This document shows, one piece after another, positions 1-9,942 of a stretch of DNA of 64,000 nucleotides; position 1 is the stretch's first letter, and each line of letters begins with the position of its first letter. Under the pieces are notes generated by a model that ran no database searches, was not told the DNA's origin, and worked only from the letters and a program-made list of their open reading frames with translations. This DNA is from an uncultured Vibrio sp. GTDB lineage: Bacteria; Pseudomonadota; Gammaproteobacteria; Enterobacterales; Vibrionaceae. The DNA lies in NCBI GenBank assembly GCA_947504195.1, contig CANNGN010000006.1:163259-227258 (forward strand). The letters run 5' to 3'. Made by a program: the position numbers and the translations under genes.

Positions 1-179
1 TGTTCTACTTCTGCGAGAACTAATTCGTATAGCTCAGTTACTTCTTGGCCATTTAATTGCGCAAGGTAGTTTTTAAGAGATGCTTTAACGGAGTCACGCA
101 ATGGTTTTTGAGTGACTTGGTCTTGTGAAGTTACGGTAGTTACGGTTAAAGCTTCTGAAGTCAGATTTTGTTCGAACAT
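1..179 (-). CDS. fis: DNA-binding protein Fis (partial, N-terminal part only)
   Basis: The minus strand encodes the first 59 residues of Fis, starting [13 protein letters not shown]; the window edge removes the C-terminal helix-turn-helix (the family is about 98 residues). Fis is a homodimeric nucleoid protein that bends DNA and activates rRNA and tRNA promoters. The visible part holds the flexible N-terminal arm and the first dimerisation helix (ending near [11 protein letters not shown]). It lies 19 bp downstream of dusB in the same direction, the conserved dusB-fis operon of gammaproteobacteria, so its promoter is expected upstream of dusB. Only completeness is uncertain. Confidence 0.95.
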   Translation of the reverse strand, partial: MFEQNLTSEALTVTTVTSQDQVTQKPLRDSVKASLKNYLAQLNGQEVTELYELVLAEVE

Positions 180-198
180 ATTCGGGCTAGCTCTTCTC

Positions 199-1191
199 TT
201 AATTGTATGATGCAATGTTATCAAAATACCCATTCAAGGCGTCAAGTTGCAGCGGGGCTGCTTCTATAGCATTGAAGGTTCTGCGAAATTCACTTGCTTC
301 TTCATGTTCTTTTAGATACCACCCAACGTGCTTACGCGCTATACGGGGGCCTAGGTACTCGCCATAGAAATGGTGGAGTGCCTGAACATGACCAAGTAGT
401 ATATCTTTTACTTTTTCATTTGGAAGTTGCGGCATTTTTGTACCGTTTTCCAAATAGTATTGGATTTCCTGAAAAATCCACGGTCGTCCTTGAGCAGGGC
501 GGCCAATCATCAATGCGTCTGCACCAGTGTATTCCAGTACATATTTTGCCTTCTCGGGACTATCAATATCACCATTGGCGATAATCGGTATCGAGACGGC
601 TTGTTTAACCGCTTTAATGTAGTCGTATTCTGCTTTACCTTTGTACATGCATGCTTTTGTTCTTCCATGAAGAGCAAGAGCTTGTATGCCACAATCTTCG
701 GCGATATGAGCAATATGAACACAGTTCTTATTGTTAGTATCCCAGCCGGTACGAGTCTTTAATGTTACTGGAACATCAACCGCATTTACTACCGACGTTA
801 GAATTGACCGAATCAATTCTGGATGCTGGAGTAAGGCGGAGCCCGCAAGCTTCTTATTCACTTTCTTAGCAGGACAACCCATATTGATGTCGATGATTTG
901 CGCACCGTTCTCAACACTGAATTGTGCCGCTTCAGCCATTAATTGTGGGTCAGAACCTGCGATTTGCACCGAACGAATACCGGATTCGCCTTGATGCACC
1001 ATTCGCTGTTTTGATTTCGAGGTTTTCCACGTTGCAGGGTTGGAAGACATCATTTCACTGACGGCCATCCCTGCACCATATTGAAGACATAACTCGCGAA
1101 ATGGTCTATCTGTTACGCCCGCCATTGGGGCAACGATAAGATTATTCTTAAGTTGGTAGTTTCCTATCTTCAAAATACCTACACAGATCAT
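199..1191 (-). CDS. dusB: tRNA-dihydrouridine synthase B
   Basis: FMN-dependent enzyme that reduces uridine to dihydrouridine in the D-loop of tRNAs with NADPH. The 330-residue product begins its TIM barrel with [12 protein letters not shown] (FMN phosphate region) and carries NMGCPAKKV, whose Cys is the family's catalytic acid. HGRTK and ANGDI are further flavin-site strands, and the C-terminal helical domain includes [11 protein letters not shown]. First gene of the dusB-fis operon. The ATG at 1191 has no clear ribosome binding site. Most homologues start at the position of the in-frame TTG at 1173 ([10 protein letters not shown]), preceded by AGGT, so the true start may be 1173. Confidence 0.95.
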   Translation of the reverse strand: MICVGILKIGNYQLKNNLIVAPMAGVTDRPFRELCLQYGAGMAVSEMMSSNPATWKTSKSKQRMVHQGESGIRSVQIAGSDPQLMAEAAQFSVENGAQIIDINMGCPAKKVNKKLAGSALLQHPELIRSILTSVVNAVDVPVTLKTRTGWDTNNKNCVHIAHIAEDCGIQALALHGRTKACMYKGKAEYDYIKAVKQAVSIPIIANGDIDSPEKAKYVLEYTGADALMIGRPAQGRPWIFQEIQYYLENGTKMPQLPNEKVKDILLGHVQALHHFYGEYLGPRIARKHVGWYLKEHEEASEFRRTFNAIEAAPLQLDALNGYFDNIASYN

Positions 1192-1315
1192 TAATGGTAA
1201 GGGCGCGCATTTTACGCATTTTTTTAGGAGCTGAAAAGCCTAATATTTAACCATTTAACAATTGTTTTAGTAAATTGTCTATATTTCAATCAATTAAGTT
1301 AAAAATAGTCTTTTC

Positions 1316-2200
1316 CTATTGTTTCTGACCTGAAATTCGACACCATTCTTGCTTCTCGATGATCGGATCCAATTTCAATTGGTCTTGATAGTAGGTCGCA
1401 ACGTCATTCGCTTGGGTATCGAGAACACCAGACATCGCAAGATAACCCTGTGGTTTCATTAACCCTTTAATAACACCAGAAAGTTCACGTAGAGGGCCTG
1501 CAAGGATATTTGCCACTACAACATCGGCAAGTAAGCCTTCTGGCTGATCTTGTGGAAGATAAAGCTCAAGTTGGTCTTCGACACCGTTTCGCTGAGCATT
1601 ATCTCGTGATGCTGTTAGTGCTTGAGGATCGATGTCGATGCCAATGACTTTCGCTGCACCAAGTTTGATTGCCGCAATTGCGAGAATACCGGAGCCACAA
1701 CCGAAATCGATGACGGTTTTTCCATTTAGATCTAAGCCATCGAGCCACTCAAGACAGAGTGCTGTTGTTGGGTGTGTTCCTGTTCCGAATGCTAAGCCGG
1801 GATCAAGCATAACATTCACTGCTTCAGGGTGAGGGATTTCACGCCAGCTTGGGCACACCCAGAGGCGTTCACCAAATTGCATCGGATGGAAGTTATCCAT
1901 CCACTCACGTTCCCAATCCTTATCTTCTATTTGCTCTACTTTATAAGCAAAGTCTGCCGTAAGCATCTTACTGGCTTTTATCTGGTTGATAATCGAATTG
2001 GTATCGCTATCTGCATCGTAAAGTGCAAGTATGTCCGTGTCGCCCCATAAGCGAGTTTCACCGGGAAGTGGCTCAAAGACAGGGGTATCCTTGGCATCTA
2101 GAAAGGTAATGGACAATGCTCCAGTCTCTTCCATTAGCATGTCGCCTATTTGTTCGGAGTTGTCATTTGTGGCGTTGAGTTTGATTTGAATCCAAGGCAT
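1316..2200 (-). CDS. prmA: Ribosomal protein L11 methyltransferase
   Basis: SAM-dependent methyltransferase that trimethylates several amino groups of ribosomal protein L11; rplK itself is in this window at 38.6 kb. At 294 residues it matches the family (about 293). An N-terminal L11-recognition domain is followed by the Rossmann core, with motif [16 protein letters not shown] and the post-I acidic segment GIDIDPQA, then NILAGPL (the NxxxGPL-like substrate loop). The start was set at [10 protein letters not shown], 44 codons inside the longest frame, because the family begins there; the upstream extension overlaps the accC terminator. It lies downstream of accC, beyond that terminator. Confidence 0.95.
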   Translation of the reverse strand: MPWIQIKLNATNDNSEQIGDMLMEETGALSITFLDAKDTPVFEPLPGETRLWGDTDILALYDADSDTNSIINQIKASKMLTADFAYKVEQIEDKDWEREWMDNFHPMQFGERLWVCPSWREIPHPEAVNVMLDPGLAFGTGTHPTTALCLEWLDGLDLNGKTVIDFGCGSGILAIAAIKLGAAKVIGIDIDPQALTASRDNAQRNGVEDQLELYLPQDQPEGLLADVVVANILAGPLRELSGVIKGLMKPQGYLAMSGVLDTQANDVATYYQDQLKLDPIIEKQEWCRISGQKQ

Positions 2201-2294
2201 AGCGGTTAATCTTGTTCTGGGGTTGAATGGGCGAGAGTGTATCAGATATTGATGTGCTTTTGTGATTATCCCTTTTTGATTTTGGATGAAAAAC

Positions 2295-2324
2295 AAACAA
2301 AAAAGCTCACCGAAGTGAGCTTTT
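2295..2324 (-). terminator. Intrinsic terminator of the accB-accC transcript
   Basis: AAAAGCTCAC, a CGAA tetraloop and GTGAGCTTTT form a perfect 10-bp stem. Read on the minus strand it is followed by a T-rich run (GCTTTTTTGTTTG). It sits 16 bp after the accC stop codon and before prmA, so it should end the acc transcript. The flanking A and T tracts on both sides could let it work in either direction. Confidence 0.8.
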
Positions 2325-2340
2325 ATTAACAACTTTCTAC

Positions 2341-3684
2341 TTATTGGAGACCGAGTTTCTTCTCTAGATAGTGGATATTCGCTCCACCATGTTGGAAGTT
2401 TTCATCAGCCATGATGACTTGTTGAAGTGGAATATTGGTTTTAATGCCTTCAATAATAAGTTCGTTGAGTGCATTTTTCATTCGAGCTATCGCCACATCG
2501 CGGTTTTCACCGTAACAGATTAGCTTACCAACCATTGAGTCATAATAAGGTGGTACAGTGTAATCGGTGTAGATATGAGAATCCCAACGAACCCCTAAGC
2601 CACCAGGAGTATGGAAGCGTTCAACTTTACCTGGAGAAGGTAGGAAGCTAACCGGGTCTTCTGCGTTGATTCGACATTCGATTGCATGCCCACTGATTTT
2701 AATGTCATCTTGAGTAAATGATAACGGTTGACCAGCGGCAATGCGAAGTTGCTCTTTGATCAGATCGACACCAGTGACCATTTCAGTGACTGGGTGCTCA
2801 ACTTGAATACGAGTATTCATTTCGATGAAATAGAATTCGCCATTTTCATAGAGGAATTCAAATGTACCAGCACCACGGTAACCAATTTCGATACACGCAC
2901 GAGTACAACGCTCACCGATAAATCTGCGCATTTCAGCAGTAATTCCCGGAGCTGGAGCCTCTTCGACTACCTTTTGGTGACGACGTTGCATTGAGCAATC
3001 ACGCTCACCTAGATGGATTGCACCACCCTGACCATCAGCAATAACTTGAACTTCAACGTGACGAGGGTTTTCAAGGTATTTTTCCATGTAAACAATGTCG
3101 TTGTTAAACGCAGCTTTTGCTTCTGTTTTTGTCATCTGAATAGATTGAATGAGCTCAGCTTCACCACGTACCACTCGCATACCACGACCACCACCGCCGC
3201 CAGAAGCTTTGATGATAACTGGATAGCCAATACGTTTAGCAATAGCTTTATTTTTTGCGTCATTGGTTTCTAGTGGACCATCTGAACCTGGAACGCATGG
3301 AACGCCAGCTTTCTTCATTGAGTTGATCGCGGAAACTTTGTCGCCCATTAAGCGAATTGTTTCTGCTTTCGGTCCAACAAAAATAAACCCAGACTTCTCT
3401 ACCATTTCAGCAAAATCGGCATTTTCTGAAAGGAAGCCATATCCAGGGTGAATCGCGACCGCACCGGTGATTTCAGCCGCAGAAATAATCCGTGGGATAT
3501 TTAGGTAACTTTCCATACTTGATGCTGGACCGATACACATGGCTTCATCAGCTAAAAGAACGTGTTTTAAATCACGATCGGCAGTTGAGTGTACTGCAAC
3601 GGTTTTAATTCCGAGTTCTTTACACGCGCGAAGTACCCTAAGGGCAATTTCACCTCGGTTGGCAATAACTATCTTATCTAGCAT
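2341..3684 (-). CDS. accC: Acetyl-CoA carboxylase, biotin carboxylase subunit
   Basis: ATP-dependent carboxylation of the biotin carried by BCCP, the first half-reaction of acetyl-CoA carboxylase and the committed step of fatty acid synthesis. The 447-residue protein has the expected ATP-grasp layout: an N-terminal preATP-grasp fold starting [20 protein letters not shown], the glycine-rich ATP loop GGGGGRGMR, the catalytic segment [20 protein letters not shown] and the C-terminal biotin carboxylase domain. It lies 14 bp downstream of accB in the standard accB-accC operon, followed by a strong terminator. Length and motifs are ordinary. Confidence 0.98.
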   Translation of the reverse strand: MLDKIVIANRGEIALRVLRACKELGIKTVAVHSTADRDLKHVLLADEAMCIGPASSMESYLNIPRIISAAEITGAVAIHPGYGFLSENADFAEMVEKSGFIFVGPKAETIRLMGDKVSAINSMKKAGVPCVPGSDGPLETNDAKNKAIAKRIGYPVIIKASGGGGGRGMRVVRGEAELIQSIQMTKTEAKAAFNNDIVYMEKYLENPRHVEVQVIADGQGGAIHLGERDCSMQRRHQKVVEEAPAPGITAEMRRFIGERCTRACIEIGYRGAGTFEFLYENGEFYFIEMNTRIQVEHPVTEMVTGVDLIKEQLRIAAGQPLSFTQDDIKISGHAIECRINAEDPVSFLPSPGKVERFHTPGGLGVRWDSHIYTDYTVPPYYDSMVGKLICYGENRDVAIARMKNALNELIIEGIKTNIPLQQVIMADENFQHGGANIHYLEKKLGLQ

Positions 3685-3698
3685 TTTGAGCGCCTCGA

Positions 3699-4160
3699 TT
3701 ATTCGATTACAACAAGTGGTTGGTCGAATTCAACTGGTTGGCCATCTTCAACAAGGATGGCTTTAATAACACCTGATTTATCGGCTTCAATTTGGTTCAT
3801 CATTTTCATTGCTTCAACGATACATAGTGCGTCGCCAACATTGACGCTTTGGCCAACAGCAACAAATGCTTTCGATTCAGGGCTTGGTGCACTGTAGAAA
3901 GTTCCGACCATCGGAGAAAGAACTTGATGTCCGGCCTCAACCGCTGGAGCTGCTTCTTCTGTGGCTACTGGAGCCGCTGATGGAGCGCTAACCGCAGGAG
4001 CTGCTACTGATGGTGCTGCCATTGCTGGAGCTTGAGAGTACACAGGAGCATTTCCATACCGGCTGATTTTTACTGACTCTTCGCCTTCGGAAATTTCTAG
4101 CTCAGCGATGCCTGATTCTTCAACTAATTCGATTAGCTTTTTAATTTTACGAATATCCAT
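3699..4160 (-). CDS. accB: Acetyl-CoA carboxylase, biotin carboxyl carrier protein
   Basis: 153-residue BCCP. It has an N-terminal dimer/AccC-contact helix ([16 protein letters not shown]), an Ala/Pro/Val-rich flexible linker around residues 45-75, and a C-terminal biotinyl domain with the target motif EAMKMMN, whose central Lys is biotinylated by BirA (encoded at 33.5 kb). The start is MDIRKIKK, the universal N-terminus, preceded by AAGAGA; the longest frame adds 11 unconserved residues. It forms an operon with accC. In relatives AccB represses its own operon; nothing seen here confirms that. Confidence 0.97.
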   Translation of the reverse strand: MDIRKIKKLIELVEESGIAELEISEGEESVKISRYGNAPVYSQAPAMAAPSVAAPAVSAPSAAPVATEEAAPAVEAGHQVLSPMVGTFYSAPSPESKAFVAVGQSVNVGDALCIVEAMKMMNQIEADKSGVIKAILVEDGQPVEFDQPLVVIE

Positions 4161-4222
4161 TGTATTTTCTCTTTTATCTTGTGAATAAGACAACTCTCAT
4201 TTAAGAGCTGCAGAGTGATTGA

Positions 4223-4672
4223 TTACTGATTCTGCAAGTGATTAATCGCTGCAGACAGTGCGAATTGGTAGCCTTGTGCGCCTAACCCACAAATCACACC
4301 TTGTGCCTTATCAGACAAGTAGGAGTGATGACGGAAGGCTTCACGGGCATGAACATTTGAAAGATGAACTTCAATAAATGGAATCGCGACCCCGAGCAAT
4401 GCATCACGAAGCGCCACACTAGTGTGTGTAAAAGCCGCTGGGTTAATGATGATAAAATCCACTTTATCGTAAGCATTATGGATGGCTTCAAGAAGTTCAT
4501 ACTCACGATTGGATTGAAGATGATCTAACTCAACATTAGCCGAAGCTGCTTGCTCTGTTAGTGTGGTAACAATATCAGCTAAGGTATTGGAGCCATAATG
4601 TGCGGGCTCGCGTAAGCCGAGCAAGTTGAGATTAGGGCCATTAAGTACAAGAATTCGAAATTTTGCAGTCAT
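4223..4672 (-). CDS. aroQ: 3-dehydroquinate dehydratase, type II
   Basis: Converts 3-dehydroquinate to 3-dehydroshikimate in the shikimate pathway (type II dodecameric enzyme). The 149-residue frame has the family motifs in order: [12 protein letters not shown], with the catalytic Tyr region following at [19 protein letters not shown], with the catalytic Asn/His pair region; [11 protein letters not shown]; and [11 protein letters not shown] near the C-terminus. I took [14 protein letters not shown] as start; an ATG 7 codons upstream is possible and neither has a strong ribosome binding site. It lies 62 bp upstream of accB on the same strand, the usual aroQ-accB-accC order. Confidence 0.95.
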   Translation of the reverse strand: MTAKFRILVLNGPNLNLLGLREPAHYGSNTLADIVTTLTEQAASANVELDHLQSNREYELLEAIHNAYDKVDFIIINPAAFTHTSVALRDALLGVAIPFIEVHLSNVHAREAFRHHSYLSDKAQGVICGLGAQGYQFALSAAINHLQNQ

Positions 4673-5013
4673 TTTGCCGATATCTTCTATCATCGTGAGG
4701 GAATTCTAGATAATCCCATATTTTTAAACGTTTCACACAGGAAAATTTGTAAATTTTATGTACAAAACAAAGAATTAATGGAGATTATAGCTAATTAGCA
4801 ACATTTAGCAGCAATTTACTGGTCTTATCACCTAGTTTAGTGGTTGTTTTACTCTAATTTTACGCGACCGTAAGCCTACGTGTTTTGACTCAATATGAAG
4901 CCAGACAAGGCTTAGCAAATGATTAACGCCGCTTAGTTATGATCTATCTTAGAATATATGACTGATTAGTGGCAGCGATGTTCCTGTCTATCAATCTTTT
5001 TTGACATAATGTC
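4673..5013. other. Intergenic region upstream of aroQ-accBC; no gene seen
   Basis: About 340 bp between the aroQ start and the acs terminator. I find no supported reading frame. It should contain the minus-strand promoter for aroQ-accB-accC. A TATAAT on the minus strand at about 4786-4791 has only a poorly spaced -35 candidate (TTGCTG, 19 bp), so I do not call it as a promoter. A short imperfect hairpin (AAGCC/GGCTT) occurs near 4900-4915 without a T-run. Confidence 0.4.
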
Positions 5014-5041
5014 ACAAAAAAAGCCACCGCGAGGGTGGCTA
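5014..5041 (-). terminator. Intrinsic terminator of acs
   Basis: On the minus strand GCCACCC, a CGC loop and GGTGGC are followed by seven T residues (AAAAAAA on the plus strand at 5015-5021). It begins about 47 bp after the acs stop codon and is oriented to end the acs transcript. Confidence 0.8.
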
Positions 5042-5087
5042 AAGACCATGTGGAACTAAGGACATGTTGAACCATGGGTAAAACGAA

Positions 5088-7034
5088 TTAGAGCGCTTCT
5101 TTTTCTGCAATCAGTTTTTCTACTACGCTTGGGTCTGCCAATGTTGAGGTGTCCCCAAGGTTACTGGTATCGCCCGTGGCAATTTTACGTAAGATACGAC
5201 GCATAATTTTACCTGAGCGTGTTTTAGGTAACGCATCCGTCCAGTGCAGAACATCCGGTGTTGCGATAGGGCCAATTTCTTTTCTTACCCAATCTTTCAC
5301 TTCTTTATGCAAGTCTGCATTTGGATAAACGCCATCATTGAGCGTAATGTAAGCATAAATGGCTTGGCCTTTGATGTCGTGTGGAACACCAACGACAGCG
5401 GCTTCAGCAATTTTGTCGAATGATACTAACGCCGATTCAATTTCGGCTGTACCCATTCGGTGACCAGAGACATTAAGCACGTCATCTACACGACCGGTGA
5501 TCCAGTAATACCCATCTTCGTCACGGCGAGCACCATCACTGGTAAAGTACATACCTTGGAAAGTAGAGAAGTAGGTTTGCTCAAAACGCTCGTGATCGCC
5601 GTAGATGGTACGCATCTGACCTGGCCATGAATCGAGAATAACTAAGTTGCCTTCGGTCGCACCTTCAACAATATTTCCCATGTTATCGACAAGAGCCGGT
5701 TGAACACCAAAGAATGGGCGGCTTGCTGAACCCGGTTTAAGATCCGTCGCACCTGGAAGTGGTGTGATCAAGATACCACCAGTTTCGGTCTGCCACCATG
5801 TATCAACGATTGGGGATTTCTCGTTACCAATTGTGCGGTAATACCATTCCCACGCTTCTGGGTTGATAGGTTCACCGACCGAACCCATAATGCGCAAACT
5901 TGTACGTTTCGTACCTTTGACAGCTTCATCGCCTTTTGCCATCAATGCACGAATAGCGGTTGGGGCGGTGTATAAGATCGATACATTATGTTTATCGACC
6001 ACTTCAGACATACGACTAGTGGAAGGATAATTAGGAACACCTTCGAATAAGATGGTTTTAGCACCATTCGCTAGTGGACCGTAGACTAAATAGGTGTGGC
6101 CAGTGATCCAACCAACGTCGGCAGTACACCAAAAGGTATCAGAATGCTGGTAATCAAAGACATATTTAAAGGTCATTGCGGCATAGACGAGATAGCCGCC
6201 GGTTGTGTGGAGAACACCTTTAGGTTTACCCGTTGATCCCGAAGTATAAAGAATGAACAATGGATCTTCTGCTTTCATTTCTTCTGGTGGGCAGTGATCT
6301 GATACATTCGCTGCAGCTTCGTGCCACCATACGTCGCGGTGTGAATGCCACTCAACTTGACCACCTGTACGTTGATAAACCACCACTTTTTTAATTGAGC
6401 TTGTTTCAGGATTAGTTAGTGCTTCGTCGACATTCTTTTTCAATGGAACTGGACGACCGCCACGGACACCTTCATCTGCGGTAACGACTAGCTTGGCATT
6501 GGAATCAATAATACGACCAGCTAAGGCTTCAGGAGAGAACCCACCAAATACCACCGTATGTACTGCACCAATTCGAGTACAGGCTAACATTGCAACAGCT
6601 GCTTCTGGAACCATAGGCATGTACAAACAGACGACATCACCTTTGTGAACACCTTGCTCTTTAAGCACATTAGAGAAACGACAAACTTCTTGATAGAGTT
6701 GGTTAAAAGTGAGGGTTTTATCGTCGTTTGGATCGTCACCTTCCCAGATAATAGCAACTTCATCGCCACGCTCTTTTAGATGACGGTCAATACAGTTTTC
6801 AGACACATTCAATGTGCCGTCTTCAAACCAACGAATATCCACATGCCCCGTATCAAATGAGGTACTTTTAACTTTGGTAAACGGTTTAATCCAATTGACA
6901 ATTTTACCTTGCTCTGCCCAAAAACCTTCAGGATCTGTAATCGACTGCTGGTACATGGATAAGTAAGTGTCGTTATCCGCATGTGTTGTCTCTTTAATGT
7001 TATCTTTTACCGGATAAATATTAACGTCACTCAT
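5088..7034 (-). CDS. acs: Acetyl-CoA synthetase
   Basis: AMP-forming acetate-CoA ligase that scavenges acetate through acetyl-adenylate. The 648-residue product matches the family. It has the P-loop-like adenylation motif [11 protein letters not shown], the WWQTETGG acetate/AMP-binding segment, the [17 protein letters not shown] hinge and the C-terminal [13 protein letters not shown], whose Lys is the conserved site of regulatory acetylation. The start is [10 protein letters not shown] because AAGGAG lies 7 bp before that ATG; the longest frame adds 27 unconserved residues. Upstream is a CRP-box-like site (7158-7173). The crbS kinase nearby fits known control of acs by CrbS-CrbR in Vibrio cholerae. 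Confidence 0.97.
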   Translation of the reverse strand: MSDVNIYPVKDNIKETTHADNDTYLSMYQQSITDPEGFWAEQGKIVNWIKPFTKVKSTSFDTGHVDIRWFEDGTLNVSENCIDRHLKERGDEVAIIWEGDDPNDDKTLTFNQLYQEVCRFSNVLKEQGVHKGDVVCLYMPMVPEAAVAMLACTRIGAVHTVVFGGFSPEALAGRIIDSNAKLVVTADEGVRGGRPVPLKKNVDEALTNPETSSIKKVVVYQRTGGQVEWHSHRDVWWHEAAANVSDHCPPEEMKAEDPLFILYTSGSTGKPKGVLHTTGGYLVYAAMTFKYVFDYQHSDTFWCTADVGWITGHTYLVYGPLANGAKTILFEGVPNYPSTSRMSEVVDKHNVSILYTAPTAIRALMAKGDEAVKGTKRTSLRIMGSVGEPINPEAWEWYYRTIGNEKSPIVDTWWQTETGGILITPLPGATDLKPGSASRPFFGVQPALVDNMGNIVEGATEGNLVILDSWPGQMRTIYGDHERFEQTYFSTFQGMYFTSDGARRDEDGYYWITGRVDDVLNVSGHRMGTAEIESALVSFDKIAEAAVVGVPHDIKGQAIYAYITLNDGVYPNADLHKEVKDWVRKEIGPIATPDVLHWTDALPKTRSGKIMRRILRKIATGDTSNLGDTSTLADPSVVEKLIAEKEAL

Positions 7035-7157
7035 GGCTGTTCTCCTTTTGAAAGCGGCAATTTCCTGAAGATTAATTATTGTGTTGAGCGAATCAGGATA
7101 TTGAATAGCTATCACTTTTGTCCAAATCCCTCATTTCCTCAATTAGACTTTCGGATA

Positions 7158-7173
7158 AGTGATTCCATTCACA
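7158..7173. promoter_or_regulatory. Putative CRP-binding site upstream of acs
   Basis: AGTGA-N6-TCACA (minus strand TGTGA-N6-TCACT) is one base from the consensus core TGTGA-N6-TCACA. It is centred about 131 bp upstream of the acs start codon and beyond the stop of the exonuclease gene only in the sense that it lies in the 209-bp gap between the two genes. CRP activation of acs is established in E. coli; action here is inference because the transcription start is not visible. Confidence 0.5.
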
Positions 7174-7243
7174 CAAAATAATGGGATGTAATTGACTGTT
7201 TTAGAAGTTAAAGCCATGAACTGCAGTATTAAAAAAATATGGG

Positions 7244-7867
7244 TTATTTTGAGATAAACGGAGGAAGATCACCATTAGTAAGGCGAATATAGATAAGTGC
7301 GGCAGCAATGGCATCTTGAAGTGCATCGTGCTTATCCTGTTGTGGTAAGTTGAGATGACGGCATATGGCGTCTAAGCTAAGGTCGAAGTAGGCATTTGGC
7401 AACTGTTTCTCTAACTGATCGTGATAGATCTGACTGACTTCGACGAGGCGGTTGGGTAGGGGAAATCCAAGCTGTTTTCGACAAGCAATATCGAGAATCG
7501 TTTTATCGTAACGAATGTGGTATCCAACTAACGTTCTATTACCAATAAAATCAATGAGTTTTATGAGTGCTTCTTTTTCTGTTAGACCATTGGCTAAGTC
7601 GCTGTGTCGAATTTTATGAATTCTGACGGATTGAGAGTCTAGAGACTGTGGTGCTCTTAGGCGAACTTCAAACGGATCACTGGTAATAATTCGATTTCCA
7701 ATGATTTTCGTTGCGGCAATCGACACTAATTCGGCTCGTTTGGGATCGAGGCTTGTCGTTTCGCAATCGAGTGAGACAAACTCTTCCTTACTCGGCTTAG
7801 TGAATAAGAATTGATAAGGTGAACCTTTCAGTTTGTGATGCCAATAGCGGCGAAGTAACCAGTTCAT
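7244..7867 (-). CDS. 3'-5' exonuclease of the DnaQ/epsilon (DEDDh) family
   Basis: 207-residue protein with all DEDDh catalytic positions: LDCETTSLD (Asp and Glu of motif I), GYHIRYDKTIL (Asp of motif II) and the C-terminal DKHDALQDA (His and Asp of motif III). It resembles the epsilon subunit of DNA polymerase III but lacks the polymerase-tethering tail, so it is an independent exonuclease or nucleotide-processing enzyme with unknown substrate. It starts 12 bp after the cNMP/CBS/nucleotidyltransferase gene on the same strand, which indicates co-transcription; acs follows 209 bp further. The pair next to acs suggests a role in acetate-linked regulation, which is inference. Confidence 0.85.
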   Translation of the reverse strand: MNWLLRRYWHHKLKGSPYQFLFTKPSKEEFVSLDCETTSLDPKRAELVSIAATKIIGNRIITSDPFEVRLRAPQSLDSQSVRIHKIRHSDLANGLTEKEALIKLIDFIGNRTLVGYHIRYDKTILDIACRKQLGFPLPNRLVEVSQIYHDQLEKQLPNAYFDLSLDAICRHLNLPQQDKHDALQDAIAAALIYIRLTNGDLPPFISK

Positions 7868-7879
7868 TGTTGTGTGCTC

Positions 7880-9706
7880 TTATTGGCGAATTTGATAATG
7901 GTAAGCGAGCCACTGCTTAAATTTCTTAACGATGTGTAGGCTATGTCGCAATAGGTCCCGTTCTGTTCTATCGAGCTTGGATAGGTTTAAATTATTCCCC
8001 GTATTGTTTTGTTGTAATTGTTGGGCCAACCGTAATTTGAAGAAGTGTTTAAGAGCTTCGCTTAAGTTATCACTGGTTTCTTTCTCAAGTACTTTTTCAT
8101 CAACTAGTGCTTCTAGACGCTCAAATGTGTTGGTTGCTGAGATTTTGTAATCAAGGCTAAGCGCTCGCACGCCATGAACAATCGGAAAAATCCCTCCTTG
8201 TTTTATATCGATGCCAGATTTAGAGGACTTCACGTTGCCAAAAAGCGTTAATGGGAGTGAAAAATTAAGAGCTGGTTTGGTGAATTCTGCAATTAGTAAT
8301 TCTTTTCCAGCCATCATGTCACTCAAATATTTTTTGACGGGAGTGAGGAGTTGCTTATTGCCCGCGACTGCGTGAGCATCACTGAAAATCGACAGTTTCA
8401 TCGTCCGTTCTGCATCGGCTTTATTCGCCCAGCGGTTTAGCGTCTGTTTCCATTCGGTTTGTGAGCGAACCCATTGAGGGTTATTGACCATGACTTTACC
8501 AGTACAGAGTGGATAGCCCAGTTTGAGTAGGGTATGAATGAGTTCGTCTAATTCGCTATGGTTTTCCTGCCATTGGAAGCCATCTTGAAGGATGAGAGCA
8601 TTGTCCTGATCGGTTTTTAGAATTTGCTCTCCACGTCCTTCTGAACCCAATACAACTAAGCAACATTGATCGTGCAAAGACGGTGGAATGACGAGACAGA
8701 AAGCCTTCTCAATAATCTGTTCATTTACAGCGGAAATAAGCTGCATAATAAAGCGTGTACGAATGCCATTGGTTATTAAACTGTTGACCAACTGACGTTG
8801 CCGGTTCGATGCGATGACGAGTTCTTCTACCGAGGCTGCTCGTGCAATGCTTAAGCTGAGAACATGAGAATGAGTAGAAAATGCACTGAGAATCTGTGTC
8901 ATATCGAGCATGCCAATAGCCTCATTGCCATCACATACCATTAAGCGCTTCACTCGGCGTCGGGTCATCATCACCATGGCATTAAACAGAAAATCACCAT
9001 GATTCACATGCATAACTGGAAACGTTGCTACGTCACCGACGGGGGTATCGAGATCATATCCTTCAAGCATAACGGAATGAAGTAAATTGGTACGAGTTAC
9101 GATAGCATACGGATGTTCAGCAGGGTGCTGTTGCAAACGAGGATCTGTTTCGTCTAGATGTACCAAAGCGGCATCGATTTTTTTCTCTTTGAGTTCTTTG
9201 GTGACAAGGTTTATAGGCTGATTTGGCGAAATGATCAGCGGCGGATGAAAAATATGATGGTCGACTTTTGTTAAGATAAACTCCGCTAAATTTTGTTGTT
9301 GCTTCGCCGCTTCAATAAGTGCTTGTCGCTTCGCGAGGTTATTATCAAAGTAGGCCGAAAATTCTCCGTTTTTATTGTAGAGTTCAAGAAACGTTTCTTT
9401 AGGCAGTAGATAGCTTAGGGTATCTTCTAAGGCGACATACTTATGCTTTACCTGCCCGCTAAAAATGGAACGTACATCGAACATGTCCTCATTGCCGTAG
9501 TGAGCAAAGATTTCATTGTTGTCTGCGCTGCGTTCCTCCACCACACCTTTAATTAAGATATGCAGTATTTGATTGTTTTCACCACAGTTTAATAGAGTAT
9601 CGGTACTGCGGTAATAGGCAACATCGAGTGATGAACGTAGGAGCTTTTGCTCGACGACTGTTAATCGATCGAACGGTGGTAAATCCATATTGAATTTATC
9701 AGGCAT
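7880..9706 (-). CDS. cNMP-binding/CBS/nucleotidyltransferase (DUF294-type) signalling protein
   Basis: 608 residues in four parts. Residues about 10-130 look like a cyclic-nucleotide-binding jelly roll. About 155-280 is a pair of CBS motifs. About 325-460 is a nucleotidyltransferase domain with GSEGRGE (354-360) followed by the acidic DQD (366-368), the GS...DxD arrangement of GlnD-type enzymes. A DUF294 C-terminal helical domain follows. Active-site residues are present, so transferase activity is plausible, but donor and target are unknown. It is operonic with the exonuclease downstream and diverges from the MFS gene. Related proteins are commonly found near acetate uptake and activation genes, which fits acs and crbS here. 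Confidence 0.8.
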   Translation of the reverse strand: MPDKFNMDLPPFDRLTVVEQKLLRSSLDVAYYRSTDTLLNCGENNQILHILIKGVVEERSADNNEIFAHYGNEDMFDVRSIFSGQVKHKYVALEDTLSYLLPKETFLELYNKNGEFSAYFDNNLAKRQALIEAAKQQQNLAEFILTKVDHHIFHPPLIISPNQPINLVTKELKEKKIDAALVHLDETDPRLQQHPAEHPYAIVTRTNLLHSVMLEGYDLDTPVGDVATFPVMHVNHGDFLFNAMVMMTRRRVKRLMVCDGNEAIGMLDMTQILSAFSTHSHVLSLSIARAASVEELVIASNRQRQLVNSLITNGIRTRFIMQLISAVNEQIIEKAFCLVIPPSLHDQCCLVVLGSEGRGEQILKTDQDNALILQDGFQWQENHSELDELIHTLLKLGYPLCTGKVMVNNPQWVRSQTEWKQTLNRWANKADAERTMKLSIFSDAHAVAGNKQLLTPVKKYLSDMMAGKELLIAEFTKPALNFSLPLTLFGNVKSSKSGIDIKQGGIFPIVHGVRALSLDYKISATNTFERLEALVDEKVLEKETSDNLSEALKHFFKLRLAQQLQQNNTGNNLNLSKLDRTERDLLRHSLHIVKKFKQWLAYHYQIRQ

Positions 9707-9942
9707 AGCGGATTGTCCAGATAAAGTTGCACTCTCTTCAGTGTGGCAATTTCTATATTTTACTCCAGACGACTTTGGTCTAATAAAAGAGGAGTTTGAG
9801 CAAAATTTGGCTTAATGTATGACGTTGATAATGCGAGTTATATCAATATAAACAGAGAGATAATAATTCCATTACTTTGCTTTAGTTGTTATGTCAGTCG
9901 AGGCATAATAGCGAGGTCTTTTCTGTCTTGTTGGCTTTCATC
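9707..9942. promoter_or_regulatory. Divergent promoter region with a TTGATA/TATCAA dyad
   Basis: The 236-bp gap separates the start of the DUF294-type gene from the start of the MFS gene and must hold both promoters. The most regular element is TTGATA at 9825-9830 facing TATCAA at 9841-9846 (6-bp arms, 10-bp spacer), which could be an operator. No well-spaced sigma-70 pair stood out. Confidence 0.3.
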
